Positions 16,301 through 24,508 of a stretch of DNA of 64,000 nucleotides are shown here, piece by piece. A program made the position numbers and the translations under genes. The notes under the pieces are model-generated. The model made no database searches, had not been told where the DNA came from, and worked only from the letters and a program-made list of their open reading frames with translations. The DNA comes from Streptomyces sp. NBC_01716 (GTDB lineage: Bacteria > Actinomycetota > Actinomycetes > Streptomycetales > Streptomycetaceae), in contig NZ_CP109181.1 of the NCBI RefSeq assembly GCF_036248275.1, forward strand, positions 5,208,001 to 5,272,000. The letters are read 5' to 3'. The first letter of the stretch is position 1; the number at the start of each line of letters is the position of its first letter.

Positions 16301-17458
16301 TCAGCGCAAGGAACGGAAGGTGGTCCGGACTTCGTCAACGAAGAGTGCCGGTTGTTCCAGGGCCGCGAAGTGCCCGCCCACCTCAAGCTCGTTGAAGTGG
16401 ACGACGTTGCTGTAGCGGCGTTCCACCCAGCGCTGGGACTTCCGGACGTGCTCCTCCGGGAACATGCTGAATCCGGTAGGCAGTGCGATCGGTGCGGCGG
16501 CGTTCGGCGCGGAGGGCCGTGCCGACCGTGCCATTTCCCAGTAGGTCCGCGCAGAGGACGTCCCGGTGTTGGGAAGCCAATAGAGCATGATGTCGTCGAG
16601 CAGCTCGTCCAGGGTGAAAGATGCTTCCGCGTCCCCCGGCGTGCCGCAGGTGTCCTGGAACATCGCGTAGATCCAGGCAGCCAGGCCGATGGGGGACTCC
16701 GCGAGGGAGTAGCCAATGGTCTGAGGGCGGGTTGCCTGCTCCTTGGCGTAGCCCGAGAGGTTCTCCCAGAAGTAGGCGGCGCTGTCGAGCATTGCCTGCT
16801 CATGCTCGGTGGCGTCCCGGATCTCGTCGGGCGTTGGCGGGAACATGGCGAAGTTGAGGTGCAGCCCGACGCATCCGTCGGGGGCCTTGCGGCCGATCTC
16901 GTCGGTGACCGCGCATCCGAGGTCGCCGCCCTGGGCGCCCCATCGCCGGTAGCCGAGCCGGTCCATCAGCGTGATCCAGGCATCGGCGACCCGGGGGAAT
17001 CCCCAGCCGGGTTCCGTAGGCCGGTCGGAGAACCCGAATCCCGGCAGCGACGGCACCACGAGATGGAAGGCGTCCCGCGGGTCACCGCCGTGGGCCGCGG
17101 GATCGGTCAGTGGGCCGATGACCTTGTGGAAATCGAGGACGGAGCTGGGCCATCCGTGGGTCATGACCAGCGGGAGGGCGTCCGGCTCAGGCGAGCGCAC
17201 ATGGAGGAAGTGAATGCCCAGACCATCGATGATGGTGCGGGACTGGCCGAAGCCGTTGAGGGTCTTCTCGCACCGCCGCCAGTCGTAGGTGTTGAGCCAG
17301 TAGTCGTGCAGCGCGCGGAGCTTCGCCAGCTGGGGTCCCTGGCTGGTGTCCAGAACGGTCTCTGGATCGGGCCACCGGGTGCGGGAGAGCCGCTCACGCA
17401 GGTCGGTCAGCTGTTCCTCCGGCACAGACAGGGTGAAGGGTTCGATGAGTTCGGACAT
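16301..17458 (-). CDS. Epoxide hydrolase (EphA-type alpha/beta hydrolase)
   Basis: A 385-residue hydrolase with the N-terminal epoxide-hydrolase domain (EPFTLSVPEEQLTDLRERLSR) typical of microsomal-like bacterial enzymes. The oxyanion HGWPSS is followed by the nucleophile Asp in GAQGGDLG, a cap-domain Tyr in the TSSARTYWEMAR region, and the catalytic His in EVGGHFAALE. It opens epoxides to diols. Located 75 bases after padR and 60 before PPOX on the same strand. It belongs to the same family as the intact paralogue at 21.4 kb but is clearly divergent from it. Confidence 0.9.
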   Translation of the reverse strand: MSELIEPFTLSVPEEQLTDLRERLSRTRWPDPETVLDTSQGPQLAKLRALHDYWLNTYDWRRCEKTLNGFGQSRTIIDGLGIHFLHVRSPEPDALPLVMTHGWPSSVLDFHKVIGPLTDPAAHGGDPRDAFHLVVPSLPGFGFSDRPTEPGWGFPRVADAWITLMDRLGYRRWGAQGGDLGCAVTDEIGRKAPDGCVGLHLNFAMFPPTPDEIRDATEHEQAMLDSAAYFWENLSGYAKEQATRPQTIGYSLAESPIGLAAWIYAMFQDTCGTPGDAEASFTLDELLDDIMLYWLPNTGTSSARTYWEMARSARPSAPNAAAPIALPTGFSMFPEEHVRKSQRWVERRYSNVVHFNELEVGGHFAALEQPALFVDEVRTTFRSLR

Positions 17459-17533
17459 GGGGCGTGCTCCTTACCGGGCAATGCCGCGCCGACTGCGACG
17501 CGGGTGGATTCAAGGGGGGCGGAATCCGGTGAT

Positions 17534-18109
17534 TCAGAGGGTGTCGGGCTGACGGGTCCGTTCATCGGTGACAATCTCGGGCACCGCGTCCAGGACCTCC
17601 TGGAGCCAGGCGATCTCGGCGCGCAGCCTGTGCGCACTGTGACTGACCGCTAGTGCCTCGCTCACCGTCAGGTAGCCGCCGTCGATGGCGTTGGCGTTCA
17701 GCGCCTCGGTGTCGAAGAGCATGGAGGCGAGTTCATCCAGCCGGGATGCGATCACCGTGTGGAGCTCGTCCAGCTTCTCCGGGTCCAGGCGGGTGAGGGC
17801 CAGGTCGAACGGGTCCGGCTTCATCCAGATGTGGCGCAGACTCTCGGACTGGAGTTCCTTGAGACGCAGCCGCCCTTCACCGGTGATGCCGTACACCTGA
17901 CGCTCGGGCAGATTGCCCTCCTTCTCGGTCCTGACCTCTTCGAGCAAGCCCTCAGCCAGCAGGCGCTTGATCGCCTGGTACAGGCTGCCCACGGACACGT
18001 CCGTCCACAGGTGCAGATGTTCCCGCTCGGCCTGGAGGCGCACCCTATGCCCGTGCATCTCGCCGTTCCTCGCGAACGTGTCGAGGATGAACAACCTGAT
18101 CGATGACAT
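17534..18109 (-). CDS. PadR-family transcriptional regulator
   Basis: A 191-residue regulator. The N-terminal winged helix has the hallmarks SSIRLFILDTFARNGEMHGHR, then VSVGSLYQAIKRLLAEGLLEE and VYGITGEGRLRLKEL. The C-terminal part is a Vir_C/AsiA-like helical dimerisation region. I chose the ATG at 18109, because the family begins there and the 62 upstream residues of the longer frame are unlike PadR. PadR proteins usually repress a neighbouring detoxification or phenolic-acid gene. The three enzymes downstream on the same strand are the natural targets. Confidence 0.9.
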   Translation of the reverse strand: MSSIRLFILDTFARNGEMHGHRVRLQAEREHLHLWTDVSVGSLYQAIKRLLAEGLLEEVRTEKEGNLPERQVYGITGEGRLRLKELQSESLRHIWMKPDPFDLALTRLDPEKLDELHTVIASRLDELASMLFDTEALNANAIDGGYLTVSEALAVSHSAHRLRAEIAWLQEVLDAVPEIVTDERTRQPDTL

Positions 18110-18112
18110 ACG

Positions 18113-18132
18113 ACTACTCTTGCATGAGTACT
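18113..18132 (-). promoter_or_regulatory. Imperfect palindrome next to padR start (candidate operator)
   Basis: ACTACTC-TTGCAT-GAGTACT: eight of ten base pairs match about the centre. It begins three bases upstream of the padR ATG, overlapping the place of its ribosome site. That position suits autorepression by PadR. Inference only. Confidence 0.45.
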
Positions 18133-18237
18133 CGTTCATAGGCAACCGGTCGATGTGCTGAACATCGGCTCCGGGAGCGACCGCGTCGAGGTCACGAACG
18201 GGATTCATCGCCGAGCTCACCGCCGTGACTGAACAGT

Positions 18238-18878
18238 GAGCGATTCCCAGCATCCCGATGCTGACCGCAAGCTGGACGCCCCTGCGCAACGACAAAGCCC
18301 CTGGTAGACGGGTTCTCGACCAAGATCACCCGTGCCTGCCAGGAGCTTCGCATGCTTGTCTACTCATCCTCGATCGATCTGTCCAGCCGAACCCTGCGGT
18401 TCCTTACCGGTCAACTGGCCGCGCGGCGGGCGAAGATCGGTACACGGTGGCGACGTCTGGCCGTCGGCCGCCAGGCTCTGCTCGCCCTCGCGCACCTGCG
18501 GTGCGGTGGTACCTACGCCCAGCTCGCTGCCGGATTCGACATCGGGATCGCCACGGTCTACCGCTATATACGCGAAGCTGTCGAGGCCCTGGCCGCCCTC
18601 GCGCCTTCACTCGCCGAGGCGATGCGGACGATCCGCGAGAAGGCGTTCGTGATCCTGGACGGCACTCTGCTGCCGATCGACCGGATCGCTGCGGACTCCC
18701 CGTACTACTCCGGGAAACACAAGCGCCACGGCATGAACATCCAGGTCCTCGCCGATCCGTTCGGACGCCTGCTCTGGGCCTCGCCCGCCCTGCCTGGATC
18801 GACCCAACCGGATCACCGACATGGTGAAGGCCGTCCTCGTCCTTCACCACGCGTCAACGTGAGGTTGGAAAACGCTCA
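18238..18878 (+). mobile_element. Deletion derivative of a DDE_Tnp_4-type insertion sequence
   Basis: 641 bases are bounded by imperfect inverted repeats: TGAGCGATTCCCAGCATCC at the left, and at the right the reverse complement of TGAGCGTTTTCCAACCTCA. Between them the transposase gene retains its 5' part and its last 17 codons, with the middle deleted. No clear target duplication could be seen. The left terminus lies 129 bases upstream of padR's start. Confidence 0.75.
18352..18862 (+). pseudogene. IS transposase with internal deletion
   Basis: From the ATG at 18352, about 150 residues show an N-terminal HTH_Tnp_4 region (CGGTYAQLAAGFDIGIATVYRY). The first part of a DDE_Tnp_4 domain follows, whose VILDGTLLPID has the first catalytic Asp. 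After PALPGST near 18800 the frame breaks. From 18809 another frame reads RITDMVKAVLVLHHAST and stops at 18862, which is a normal C-terminal end for this transposase group. The middle with the other catalytic acids is missing, so it is inactive. Confidence 0.8.
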
Positions 18879-18907
18879 GTTTTCGACAGTTCGCGGGGGC
18901 GTCCCGC

Positions 18908-19252
18908 TCAGACGACGTGGAGCGTGCGCGGGCTGTCTGCTGTGATGCGGTAGGCGAGTTGGGTGCGGTCGACGCCCGTGCGGAGTTCTTAGAGGATCAG
19001 CGGGTGTTGGCTGCCGTGCGTGGTGCGGGTGGTGTGGATGATCGGGGTGACGTCGGGGGTGTGGAGGGCGGTGCGTTCGTCCGGCAGGGGCATGCGGGCG
19101 CTGACGGGTTCGTGCCAGGTGAGTGTGTGGCTGGCCTTGGTGAGAAGGGCGTAGTTCTGTTCCGATTCGCTGTCGGGGGCTTAGGCGAGTTGCTTCGCCT
19201 GGTCCGCGGTCGCGAGGGGCTGCCGCCCCCGCCGTAGCCAAGTCGTCTCCAA
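18908..19252 (-). pseudogene. Degenerate GntR/UTRA-like regulator remnant
   Basis: On the minus strand one frame has coding-like bias but two internal stops. Reading through, it gives ATADQAKQLA (stop), then YALLTKASHTLTWHEPVSAR and PDVTPIIHTTRTTHGSQHP. A second stop is followed by ELRTGVDRTQLAYRITADSP. The pattern (ARMPLPDERTALHTPDVTP, then a strand, then R.QLAYRI) resembles the UTRA effector domain of GntR regulators. The N-terminal HTH is not recognisable. Family assignment is tentative. It sits between the IS remnant and the right 122-bp repeat. Confidence 0.4.
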
Positions 19253-19337
19253 TGGGGCGGCCAACGCCTCCGCCGGCCTCGACCACCCACTCACCGGCCC
19301 CGCTGTCTGTTCATTCCGGTCCCGGCCCCCGTTCCTG

Positions 19338-19459
19338 CCTCAACTCGTCCGCAGCATCAAACTGATGCCGACCACCATCAGCCCCGCCGCCGCGATGCGT
19401 GGTGTGCCGAAGCGTTCCTTGAAGAACACCGCCCCTATCGCCGCCCCCACGATGATCGA
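19338..19459. repeat. 122-bp direct repeat, right copy (within intact DMT gene)
   Basis: Same 122 bases as 13158-13279 with two mismatches. Here they form the natural 3' end of the complete DMT gene, including its stop at 19340-19342. Marks the right boundary of the island. Confidence 0.95.
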
Positions 19460-20191
19460 CGATTCCCGCAGCGCCGCGATCGGGGCGAGTGGTGCGCGGG
19501 TCTGGGCCCACAGCACGAGGGCGTACGCCCCGACCGACAGCACCGCTCCGAGCAGGCCGAGTCGTGCGTGTGGGCGTAGCAGGGCGAGGAGGGTGCCGCC
19601 GTGGGTGTGCAGGGTGTAGAGCGGGATCAGGGAGCCCTGGAGGATCATCAGCCAGCCGATGTAGCCGAGAGGGGTGCCCGATTCGCGTACGCCCACCCCG
19701 TCCACGACGGTGTACGCGGCGATCGACACCCCCGTCGCCAGCGCGGCCAGCAGCGCGGGCCACTGCGGCTTCGTCTCCGTGCTCCGCATGCCCCACAGGG
19801 CCACGCCGACGAGCCCCGCCGACGCCACGGCCACGCCCGTCGCCTGCCAGCGGTCCAGCGACTCGCCCACGAAGACCGCCGCCAGGACGGTCACCAGGAG
19901 CGGGGCCGTGCCGCGCGCGATCGGATACATCTGGCCGAAGTCGCCGAGGCTGAACGACCGCATCAGCAGCGCCTGGTAGCCGACGTGCAGCACGGCGGAC
20001 GCGATCAGATACGGCCACGCGCCGGCGGCCGGGACGGGCGCGAAGCACACGAAGACCGCGCCGAGCAGGGCGCCGCCGCCGGAGATCAGGGTGAAGGCGA
20101 CCAACTGGTCCTTGATGGTGTGTGCGATGGCGTTCCAGGTGGCGTGCGTGACGGCCGCCAGGAGAACGGCGGCTGCGACGGCCGGCGTCAC
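19340..20191 (-). CDS. EamA/DMT-superfamily transporter
   Basis: A 283-residue membrane protein with ten predicted helices in two five-helix halves. FSLGDFGQMYPIARGTAPLLV closes the first half and APLAPIAALRESSIIVGAAIG the second, both typical EamA-repeat features. GTG at 20191 overlaps the stop of the upstream deacylase gene (GTGA), so I use it rather than the longer frame from 20293. Metabolite exporter of unknown substrate. Its 3' end is duplicated at 13.2 kb. Confidence 0.85.
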   Translation of the reverse strand: MTPAVAAAVLLAAVTHATWNAIAHTIKDQLVAFTLISGGGALLGAVFVCFAPVPAAGAWPYLIASAVLHVGYQALLMRSFSLGDFGQMYPIARGTAPLLVTVLAAVFVGESLDRWQATGVAVASAGLVGVALWGMRSTETKPQWPALLAALATGVSIAAYTVVDGVGVRESGTPLGYIGWLMILQGSLIPLYTLHTHGGTLLALLRPHARLGLLGAVLSVGAYALVLWAQTRAPLAPIAALRESSIIVGAAIGAVFFKERFGTPRIAAAGLMVVGISLMLRTS

Positions 20192-20697
20192 GCCATGCGC
20201 TCGCGGACGTCCACGAGGGTGCCGCCCGCGTACGAGACCACGCTCTTGGGATCCATCGGGAACACCGTGTGCGGGGTGCCGGCCGCCGCCCACACCACGT
20301 CGTGGTCCAGAAGTCCCCGGTCGGCCAGCACGCGCGTCCTGGTGCGGTGGCCGAAGGGCGGTACGCCTCCGATCGCGTAGCCGGTGGTCTCCCGTACGAG
20401 ATCGGCCCGCGCCCGTGTGACCTTCCCGGCGCCCAACTCCTCCCGTACACGCTCCACATCGACGCGCGAGGCGCCGTCCATCAGTACCAGGACCGGCACG
20501 CCGTCGGCCTCGAAGATCAGCGACTTGACGATCTCGCTGAGCCCGCAGCCGATGGCCGCGGCGGCCTCGGCCGCCGTACGGGTGGCGTCGGGGAAGGTGC
20601 GGACCTCGCCGACGAGGTCGTCGATGCCCAGTTCGCGCAGGGCCTGGACGAAACGGGGATGGGCCGGGGTGTCAGGCGTGCCGCCGGGGTCGGTCAT
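20188..20697 (-). CDS. YbaK/ProX-type aminoacyl-tRNA deacylase domain protein
   Basis: A 169-residue single-domain protein. Family features are the conserved Lys in SEIVKSLIFEADGVPVLVLM and GYAIGGVPPFGH near the active-site loop, followed by the DHDVVWAAAGTPHTVFPM strand. Members remove wrongly attached amino acids from tRNA (for example Cys or Ala from tRNA-Pro) or act as free-standing editing factors. The start is the ATG at 20697. A longer frame from 20802 adds unrelated Arg-rich residues. Coupled by overlap to the DMT gene. Confidence 0.88.
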   Translation of the reverse strand: MTDPGGTPDTPAHPRFVQALRELGIDDLVGEVRTFPDATRTAAEAAAAIGCGLSEIVKSLIFEADGVPVLVLMDGASRVDVERVREELGAGKVTRARADLVRETTGYAIGGVPPFGHRTRTRVLADRGLLDHDVVWAAAGTPHTVFPMDPKSVVSYAGGTLVDVRERMA

Positions 20698-20852
20698 GAC
20701 GGGCACGCTAGCGCCACGGGCCCGGCGGGTGCCAACACGTTTGGATCGCGGACCGGTCCTGTCCGCCAGGGGTGTCAGGGTGTCCACCGGGAGTTGAGCC
20801 ACCCTCTCGCCGAGGTCGCCTGCGACGAACCCTCGATGAACGGAGCGAACCG

Positions 20853-21314
20853 ATGAGCCGCCACATCCAGATCACCTTCGACGCCCACGACCCCCGTGCC
20901 CTGTCGGCTTTCTGGCGCGAGGTCATGGGCTACATCCACCCCGCCCCGCCCGGGATCGATCTGCCCGAGGGCGCCGACCCGCTGGCCGCGTGGGACGACT
21001 TCCTCGCACGGGTCGGTGTACCGGAGGAGGAGCGCAACACGAGGTCGGCCCTGGAGGACCCGGACGGGCAGGGCCCGCGCCTGTTCTTCCAGCAGGTGCC
21101 CGAGGACAAGGTCGCCAAGAACCGCGTCCACCTCGACGTCCGGGCGGCCCCCGGGCTGGAGGGGGACGAGCGGATGGCGGCGCTGGAGGCCGAGTGCGAG
21201 CGGCTCGTGGCGCTGGGAGCGACGCGGCTGCGCCGCGACGAGCCCGCGCCCCCGATGAGCACCGGCTACATCGTGATGGGGGACCCGGAGGGCAACGAGT
21301 TCTGCCTGGACTGA
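20853..21314 (+). CDS. VOC-family (glyoxalase-like) protein
   Basis: A 153-residue single protein containing two half VOC repeats. It begins with QITFDAHDPRALSAFWREVMGY, has a RLFFQQVPEDKVAKNRVHLDV strand in the middle with the second-half metal-type His, and ends with YIVMGDPEGNEFCLD. This is the glyoxalase_6-type layout, common and mostly uncharacterised in Streptomyces. The start is the ATG at 20853. Divergent from the deacylase gene. Confidence 0.85.
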   Translation: MSRHIQITFDAHDPRALSAFWREVMGYIHPAPPGIDLPEGADPLAAWDDFLARVGVPEEERNTRSALEDPDGQGPRLFFQQVPEDKVAKNRVHLDVRAAPGLEGDERMAALEAECERLVALGATRLRRDEPAPPMSTGYIVMGDPEGNEFCLD

Positions 21315-21407
21315 GGCGGAGGGCGCGGCACGCGGAGCGCGGCACGCGCGGTGCGGCACGCGCCGTACGGCCCGGTCCGGGCGGGCCCGGTCCGTAGGAT
21401 GCGGGCC

Positions 21408-22583
21408 ATGCCGGACCATTCGCCCCGCCCCGAGCCGTTCACCGCGCGGACCTCCGCCGCCGCCCTGGAGGACCTCCGCGCGCGACTGCGCGCGACGCGC
21501 TGGCCGGACGCGCCCGAGGACGCCGGCTGGTCGCTCGGGACCGACCTCGACTACCTCCGTGAGCTTGTCGCCTACTGGGCGGACGGTTTCGACTGGCCCG
21601 CGCAGGAGGCGGCCCTCGCCCGCTTCCCCCGCTACCGGGTCCAACTCGGCGGCCTCGGCGTCCACTTCGCGCATGTGCGGGCCGACGAGACGGCCGGGCC
21701 CGTGCTGCCGCTGGTCCTCAGCCACGGCTGGCCGGACTCGTTCTGGCGGTACGCGAAGGTCATCCCGCTCCTGACGGATCCCGGCGCGCACGGCGCCGAC
21801 CCCGCCGACGCGTTCGACGTGGTCGTGCCCGACATGCCGGGCTACGGGTACTCCGACCGTCCCGCCGGACCGCCCCTGGACTCCATCGCCGTCGCCGGTC
21901 TGTGGGCCGAACTCATGGGGGTCCTCGGCTACGACCGGTTCGGCGCGGCGGGCGGTGACATCGGCAGCCATGTGAGCCGCTATCTCGCGCTCGACCATCC
22001 CGAGCGGATCGTGGCCGTGCACCGTTCGGACGCGGGGGTGCCCATCTTCGGCGGCGACCCGGCGGACCTCGCCCCCGAGGAGCGCGCCTGGCTCGACAGC
22101 GCCGCGGCCTGGGGCGTGAAGGAGGGCGCGTACGCCGCCGTGCACCGTACGAAACCGCAGACCGCCGCCTTCGGGCTCACCGACTCACCGGCCGGGCTCG
22201 CCGCGTGGATCGTGGAGAAGATGCGGGCGTGGAGCGACTGCGACGGCCATGTCGAGCGGAGCTTCACCAAGGACGAGATCCTCACGAACGTCACGCTCTA
22301 CTGGCTCACGGGGACGATCGGCTCCTCGATGCGCATGTACGGCGCGAACGCCGCGATCCCGCCCGCGCAGCTCGCCCGCCGGGTCGAGGTGCCGTCCGGC
22401 TTCTCGCTCTTCCCCGGCGACATCGTCCGCCCGCCGCGCGCGTGGCTCGAACGCACGGCGAACGTCGTGCGGGTGACCGAGCCTCCGCGCGGCGGTCACT
22501 TCGCGGCGTTCGAGGAGCCGGAGCTGTACGCGGAGGAGCTGCGCGCGTTCTTCCGGCCGTACCGCGCACCGGCGTTGGGCTGA
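21408..22583 (+). CDS. Epoxide hydrolase (EphA-type), core paralogue
   Basis: A 391-residue member of the same family as the enzyme at 16.3-17.5 kb. Visible are the N-terminal EHN domain (LEDLRARLRATRWPD), HGWPDSFW, nucleophile Asp in GAAGGDIG, cap Tyr in SSMRMYGANAA, and His in RGGHFAAFEEP. The start is the ATG at 21408. It differs from the island enzyme throughout, so it is not a recent duplicate. Convergent with the penicillin-binding protein gene. Confidence 0.9.
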   Translation: MPDHSPRPEPFTARTSAAALEDLRARLRATRWPDAPEDAGWSLGTDLDYLRELVAYWADGFDWPAQEAALARFPRYRVQLGGLGVHFAHVRADETAGPVLPLVLSHGWPDSFWRYAKVIPLLTDPGAHGADPADAFDVVVPDMPGYGYSDRPAGPPLDSIAVAGLWAELMGVLGYDRFGAAGGDIGSHVSRYLALDHPERIVAVHRSDAGVPIFGGDPADLAPEERAWLDSAAAWGVKEGAYAAVHRTKPQTAAFGLTDSPAGLAAWIVEKMRAWSDCDGHVERSFTKDEILTNVTLYWLTGTIGSSMRMYGANAAIPPAQLARRVEVPSGFSLFPGDIVRPPRAWLERTANVVRVTEPPRGGHFAAFEEPELYAEELRAFFRPYRAPALG

Positions 22584-22635
22584 GCCCCGGGGCCGGACCT
22601 GCCCCGCGCGCGGTCCCGCCGGGCAGCCCGCCCGC

Positions 22636-24294
22636 TCACCCCGCCGCGAGTACGGCGGCGACCACCGGCCCCGCCGCGTCACCGCCGTGTCCGCCCGACT
22701 CCACGCTCGCGGCGACGGCCAGGTCGTCCTGGAAGCCGGTGAACCAGCTGTTCGACGTCGCCTGCCCGTCCACCTCGGCGGACCCCGTCTTCGCGCCCTT
22801 GTCACCGCCGAGCCCGGCCATCGCCGCCTTGCCGGTGCCCCACGAGGCGGTCTCCCGCATCATGTCGCGCAGCTGCTGCCCCACCGAGCCGGGCAACTGC
22901 CGCTCGGCGACGGCCAGTTCGCGGTCGTCGAGATCGCGCGGGACGATGATCGGCTGGCGGAAGGTGCCGTCCTTCGTGGTGGCCGTGACGGACGCGATGT
23001 TCAGCACGTTCATCTGGACCGTGCCCTGGCCGATGTACTGCGCCGCGGCCCCGCCCCCGTCCGACTCCGGCACGCTGCCGTCGGCCGACGCGATACCGGT
23101 CTGCCAGTTCAGCCCGAGACCGAAGACCTCCCGCGCCTCCGCGGGCAGCGCGTGGTCGTCCTTCGTGTCGTCGATCAGCTTGATGAAGGCGGTGTTGCAG
23201 GACCGGGCGAAGCTCTGGGTGAAAGTGCCGCCCTGGATATCGAAGTTGTCCAGGTTGTGGAATGAAGTGCCCTGGTAGAGCACGGTCTTCGGGCACTCGG
23301 CCGGCCGGTCCGCGCCGACCAGGCCCTTCTCCAGCAGCATCGCCGCCGTCACGATCTTCATCGTCGAGCCCGGCGCCTGCTTGCCGAGCATCGCCGCGTT
23401 GAAGCCGTCCTTACGGTTGTTGGCGACGGCGACTATCTCGCCGGTGCTCGGCCTCACGGCCGCGACGGACGCCTCGTCGAACTTCTTCACGGCCTGCTCG
23501 GCCGCCGCCTGCACCTTCGCGTCGAGCGTCGTCGTCAGCTCGCCGCTCTTGCCCTTGGAGAGCGTCAGCAGGGTCTTGCGCGGAGCGCTGTCCCCGCCGC
23601 TCGCGCCGCCGCCCGCGCTCTCGCCGTCGGTCTGGATCCAGGTCTCGACACCGGACTCGCCGCCCGCCTTCTCGCCGTACTTGTCCCGCAACTGGTCGAG
23701 CACCGGCGCCAGCGACGGGTACTTCCCGGCCGTCAGCTCGGTCCCGTCGCGGTCGACCGCCTTGATCGGCGGCGTCGGCGCCTCGCCGGTCATCAGGCTG
23801 CTGTTCTTCGTCAGCTTCGGATGAATGACGGTCGGCGCCCAGTCGACCAGCGGCTTCCCGGTGGTCACCCCACGCACGACGGTCAGCTCGGAGGCGTACG
23901 ACAGGGGCTTGCTCAGCCCCTTGTACTTCACGGTCGCCTCGACGGTGAAGGGCACCTTCGCGCCCGTCGCCTTCCCCGGAGTGATCACGGCGTCGGTGAT
24001 GTGCGCCTGCTCGCTGTAGCCGGCGACCGCGTCCTTCGCGGCGGCGGCGTTGTTCGTGTACGCGGCCGCGAGCTCCGGGTCCTTGCCGTCGGCCCACGCG
24101 GCGAGGAACTCCTCGGCGGTCTTCTTGATCTCCTCCGCGCTCGGCGGCCCGGTCTTCACCTCGGCCGACGTGGACCGGGTGTCGGTGTTCCCCCCGTCGA
24201 CCCCGCTGATGACGTTGTACGCCCCGTACCCGATGCCACCGGCGACGACGACGAACACGCCGCCGACGATCGCGACCTTCGTACCACTGCGCAT
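22636..24294 (-). CDS. Penicillin-binding protein 2 (transpeptidase with MecA_N/NTF2-like domain)
   Basis: A 552-residue bitopic membrane protein. A single N-terminal helix (residues ~6-30) anchors it. Residues ~50-165 look like the NTF2-like MecA_N domain. Residues ~260-552 are the transpeptidase domain with the three catalytic motifs: STMK (Ser310, Lys313), SCN at 365-367 and KTG at 502-504. It cross-links peptidoglycan outside the membrane and is the likely beta-lactam target. It is a monofunctional class B enzyme with no glycosyltransferase domain. Close homologues are conserved near pmt in Streptomyces, as I recall. Confidence 0.93.
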   Translation of the reverse strand: MRSGTKVAIVGGVFVVVAGGIGYGAYNVISGVDGGNTDTRSTSAEVKTGPPSAEEIKKTAEEFLAAWADGKDPELAAAYTNNAAAAKDAVAGYSEQAHITDAVITPGKATGAKVPFTVEATVKYKGLSKPLSYASELTVVRGVTTGKPLVDWAPTVIHPKLTKNSSLMTGEAPTPPIKAVDRDGTELTAGKYPSLAPVLDQLRDKYGEKAGGESGVETWIQTDGESAGGGASGGDSAPRKTLLTLSKGKSGELTTTLDAKVQAAAEQAVKKFDEASVAAVRPSTGEIVAVANNRKDGFNAAMLGKQAPGSTMKIVTAAMLLEKGLVGADRPAECPKTVLYQGTSFHNLDNFDIQGGTFTQSFARSCNTAFIKLIDDTKDDHALPAEAREVFGLGLNWQTGIASADGSVPESDGGGAAAQYIGQGTVQMNVLNIASVTATTKDGTFRQPIIVPRDLDDRELAVAERQLPGSVGQQLRDMMRETASWGTGKAAMAGLGGDKGAKTGSAEVDGQATSNSWFTGFQDDLAVAASVESGGHGGDAAGPVVAAVLAAG

Positions 24295-24332
24295 GAGCGC
24301 GGTCCCCTCCCCCAGGAGCGCCCCCGCCAGGT

Positions 24333-24346
24333 TTGAACGTGTTCAA
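24333..24346. promoter_or_regulatory. TTGAAC-GT-GTTCAA inverted repeat upstream of the PBP gene
   Basis: Six-base arms with a two-base spacer, 39 bases before the PBP ATG in a 300-base divergent intergenic region. Candidate operator. No regulator is assigned. Confidence 0.4.
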
Positions 24347-24454
24347 GGGGCAATTGTTTCGCACTCTACGGGACGCCCGTGAACGTGGAGGAGCCCGTTA
24401 TCGGACCGCGATGAGGGCCCGCCGGCAGGCGGCCGAGCCGTACGGATCCCGTAC

Positions 24455-24472
24455 GGATCCCGTACGGGATCC
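24455..24472. promoter_or_regulatory. 18-bp perfect palindrome in divergent promoter region
   Basis: GGATCCCGTACGGGATCC is its own reverse complement. It is preceded by near-copies of CGTACGGATCC from 24439, making a short tandem array. It lies between the PBP gene and the CoA cluster, too far from either stop to be a terminator. Candidate protein-binding site. Confidence 0.45.
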
Positions 24473-24508
24473 CGCGCGGACCCGTTGGCGCGACCCTCTG
24501 CACGACCG

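Larger units (their letters stand above)
13280..19337. mobile_element. Accessory island between 122-bp direct repeats
   Basis: These 6058 bases lie between two direct copies of the 3' end of the DMT-transporter gene. The outer flanks (ankyrin fragment and complete DMT gene) read as one locus if the island and one repeat are removed. Inside are remnants (TPR regulator, LysR, GntR/UTRA-like), an IS deletion derivative, a second inverted IS end, a possibly truncated phosphotransferase and an intact four-gene padR operon. No integrase remains. The repeats could be att-like sites or the result of a homologous duplication. Confidence 0.7.
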
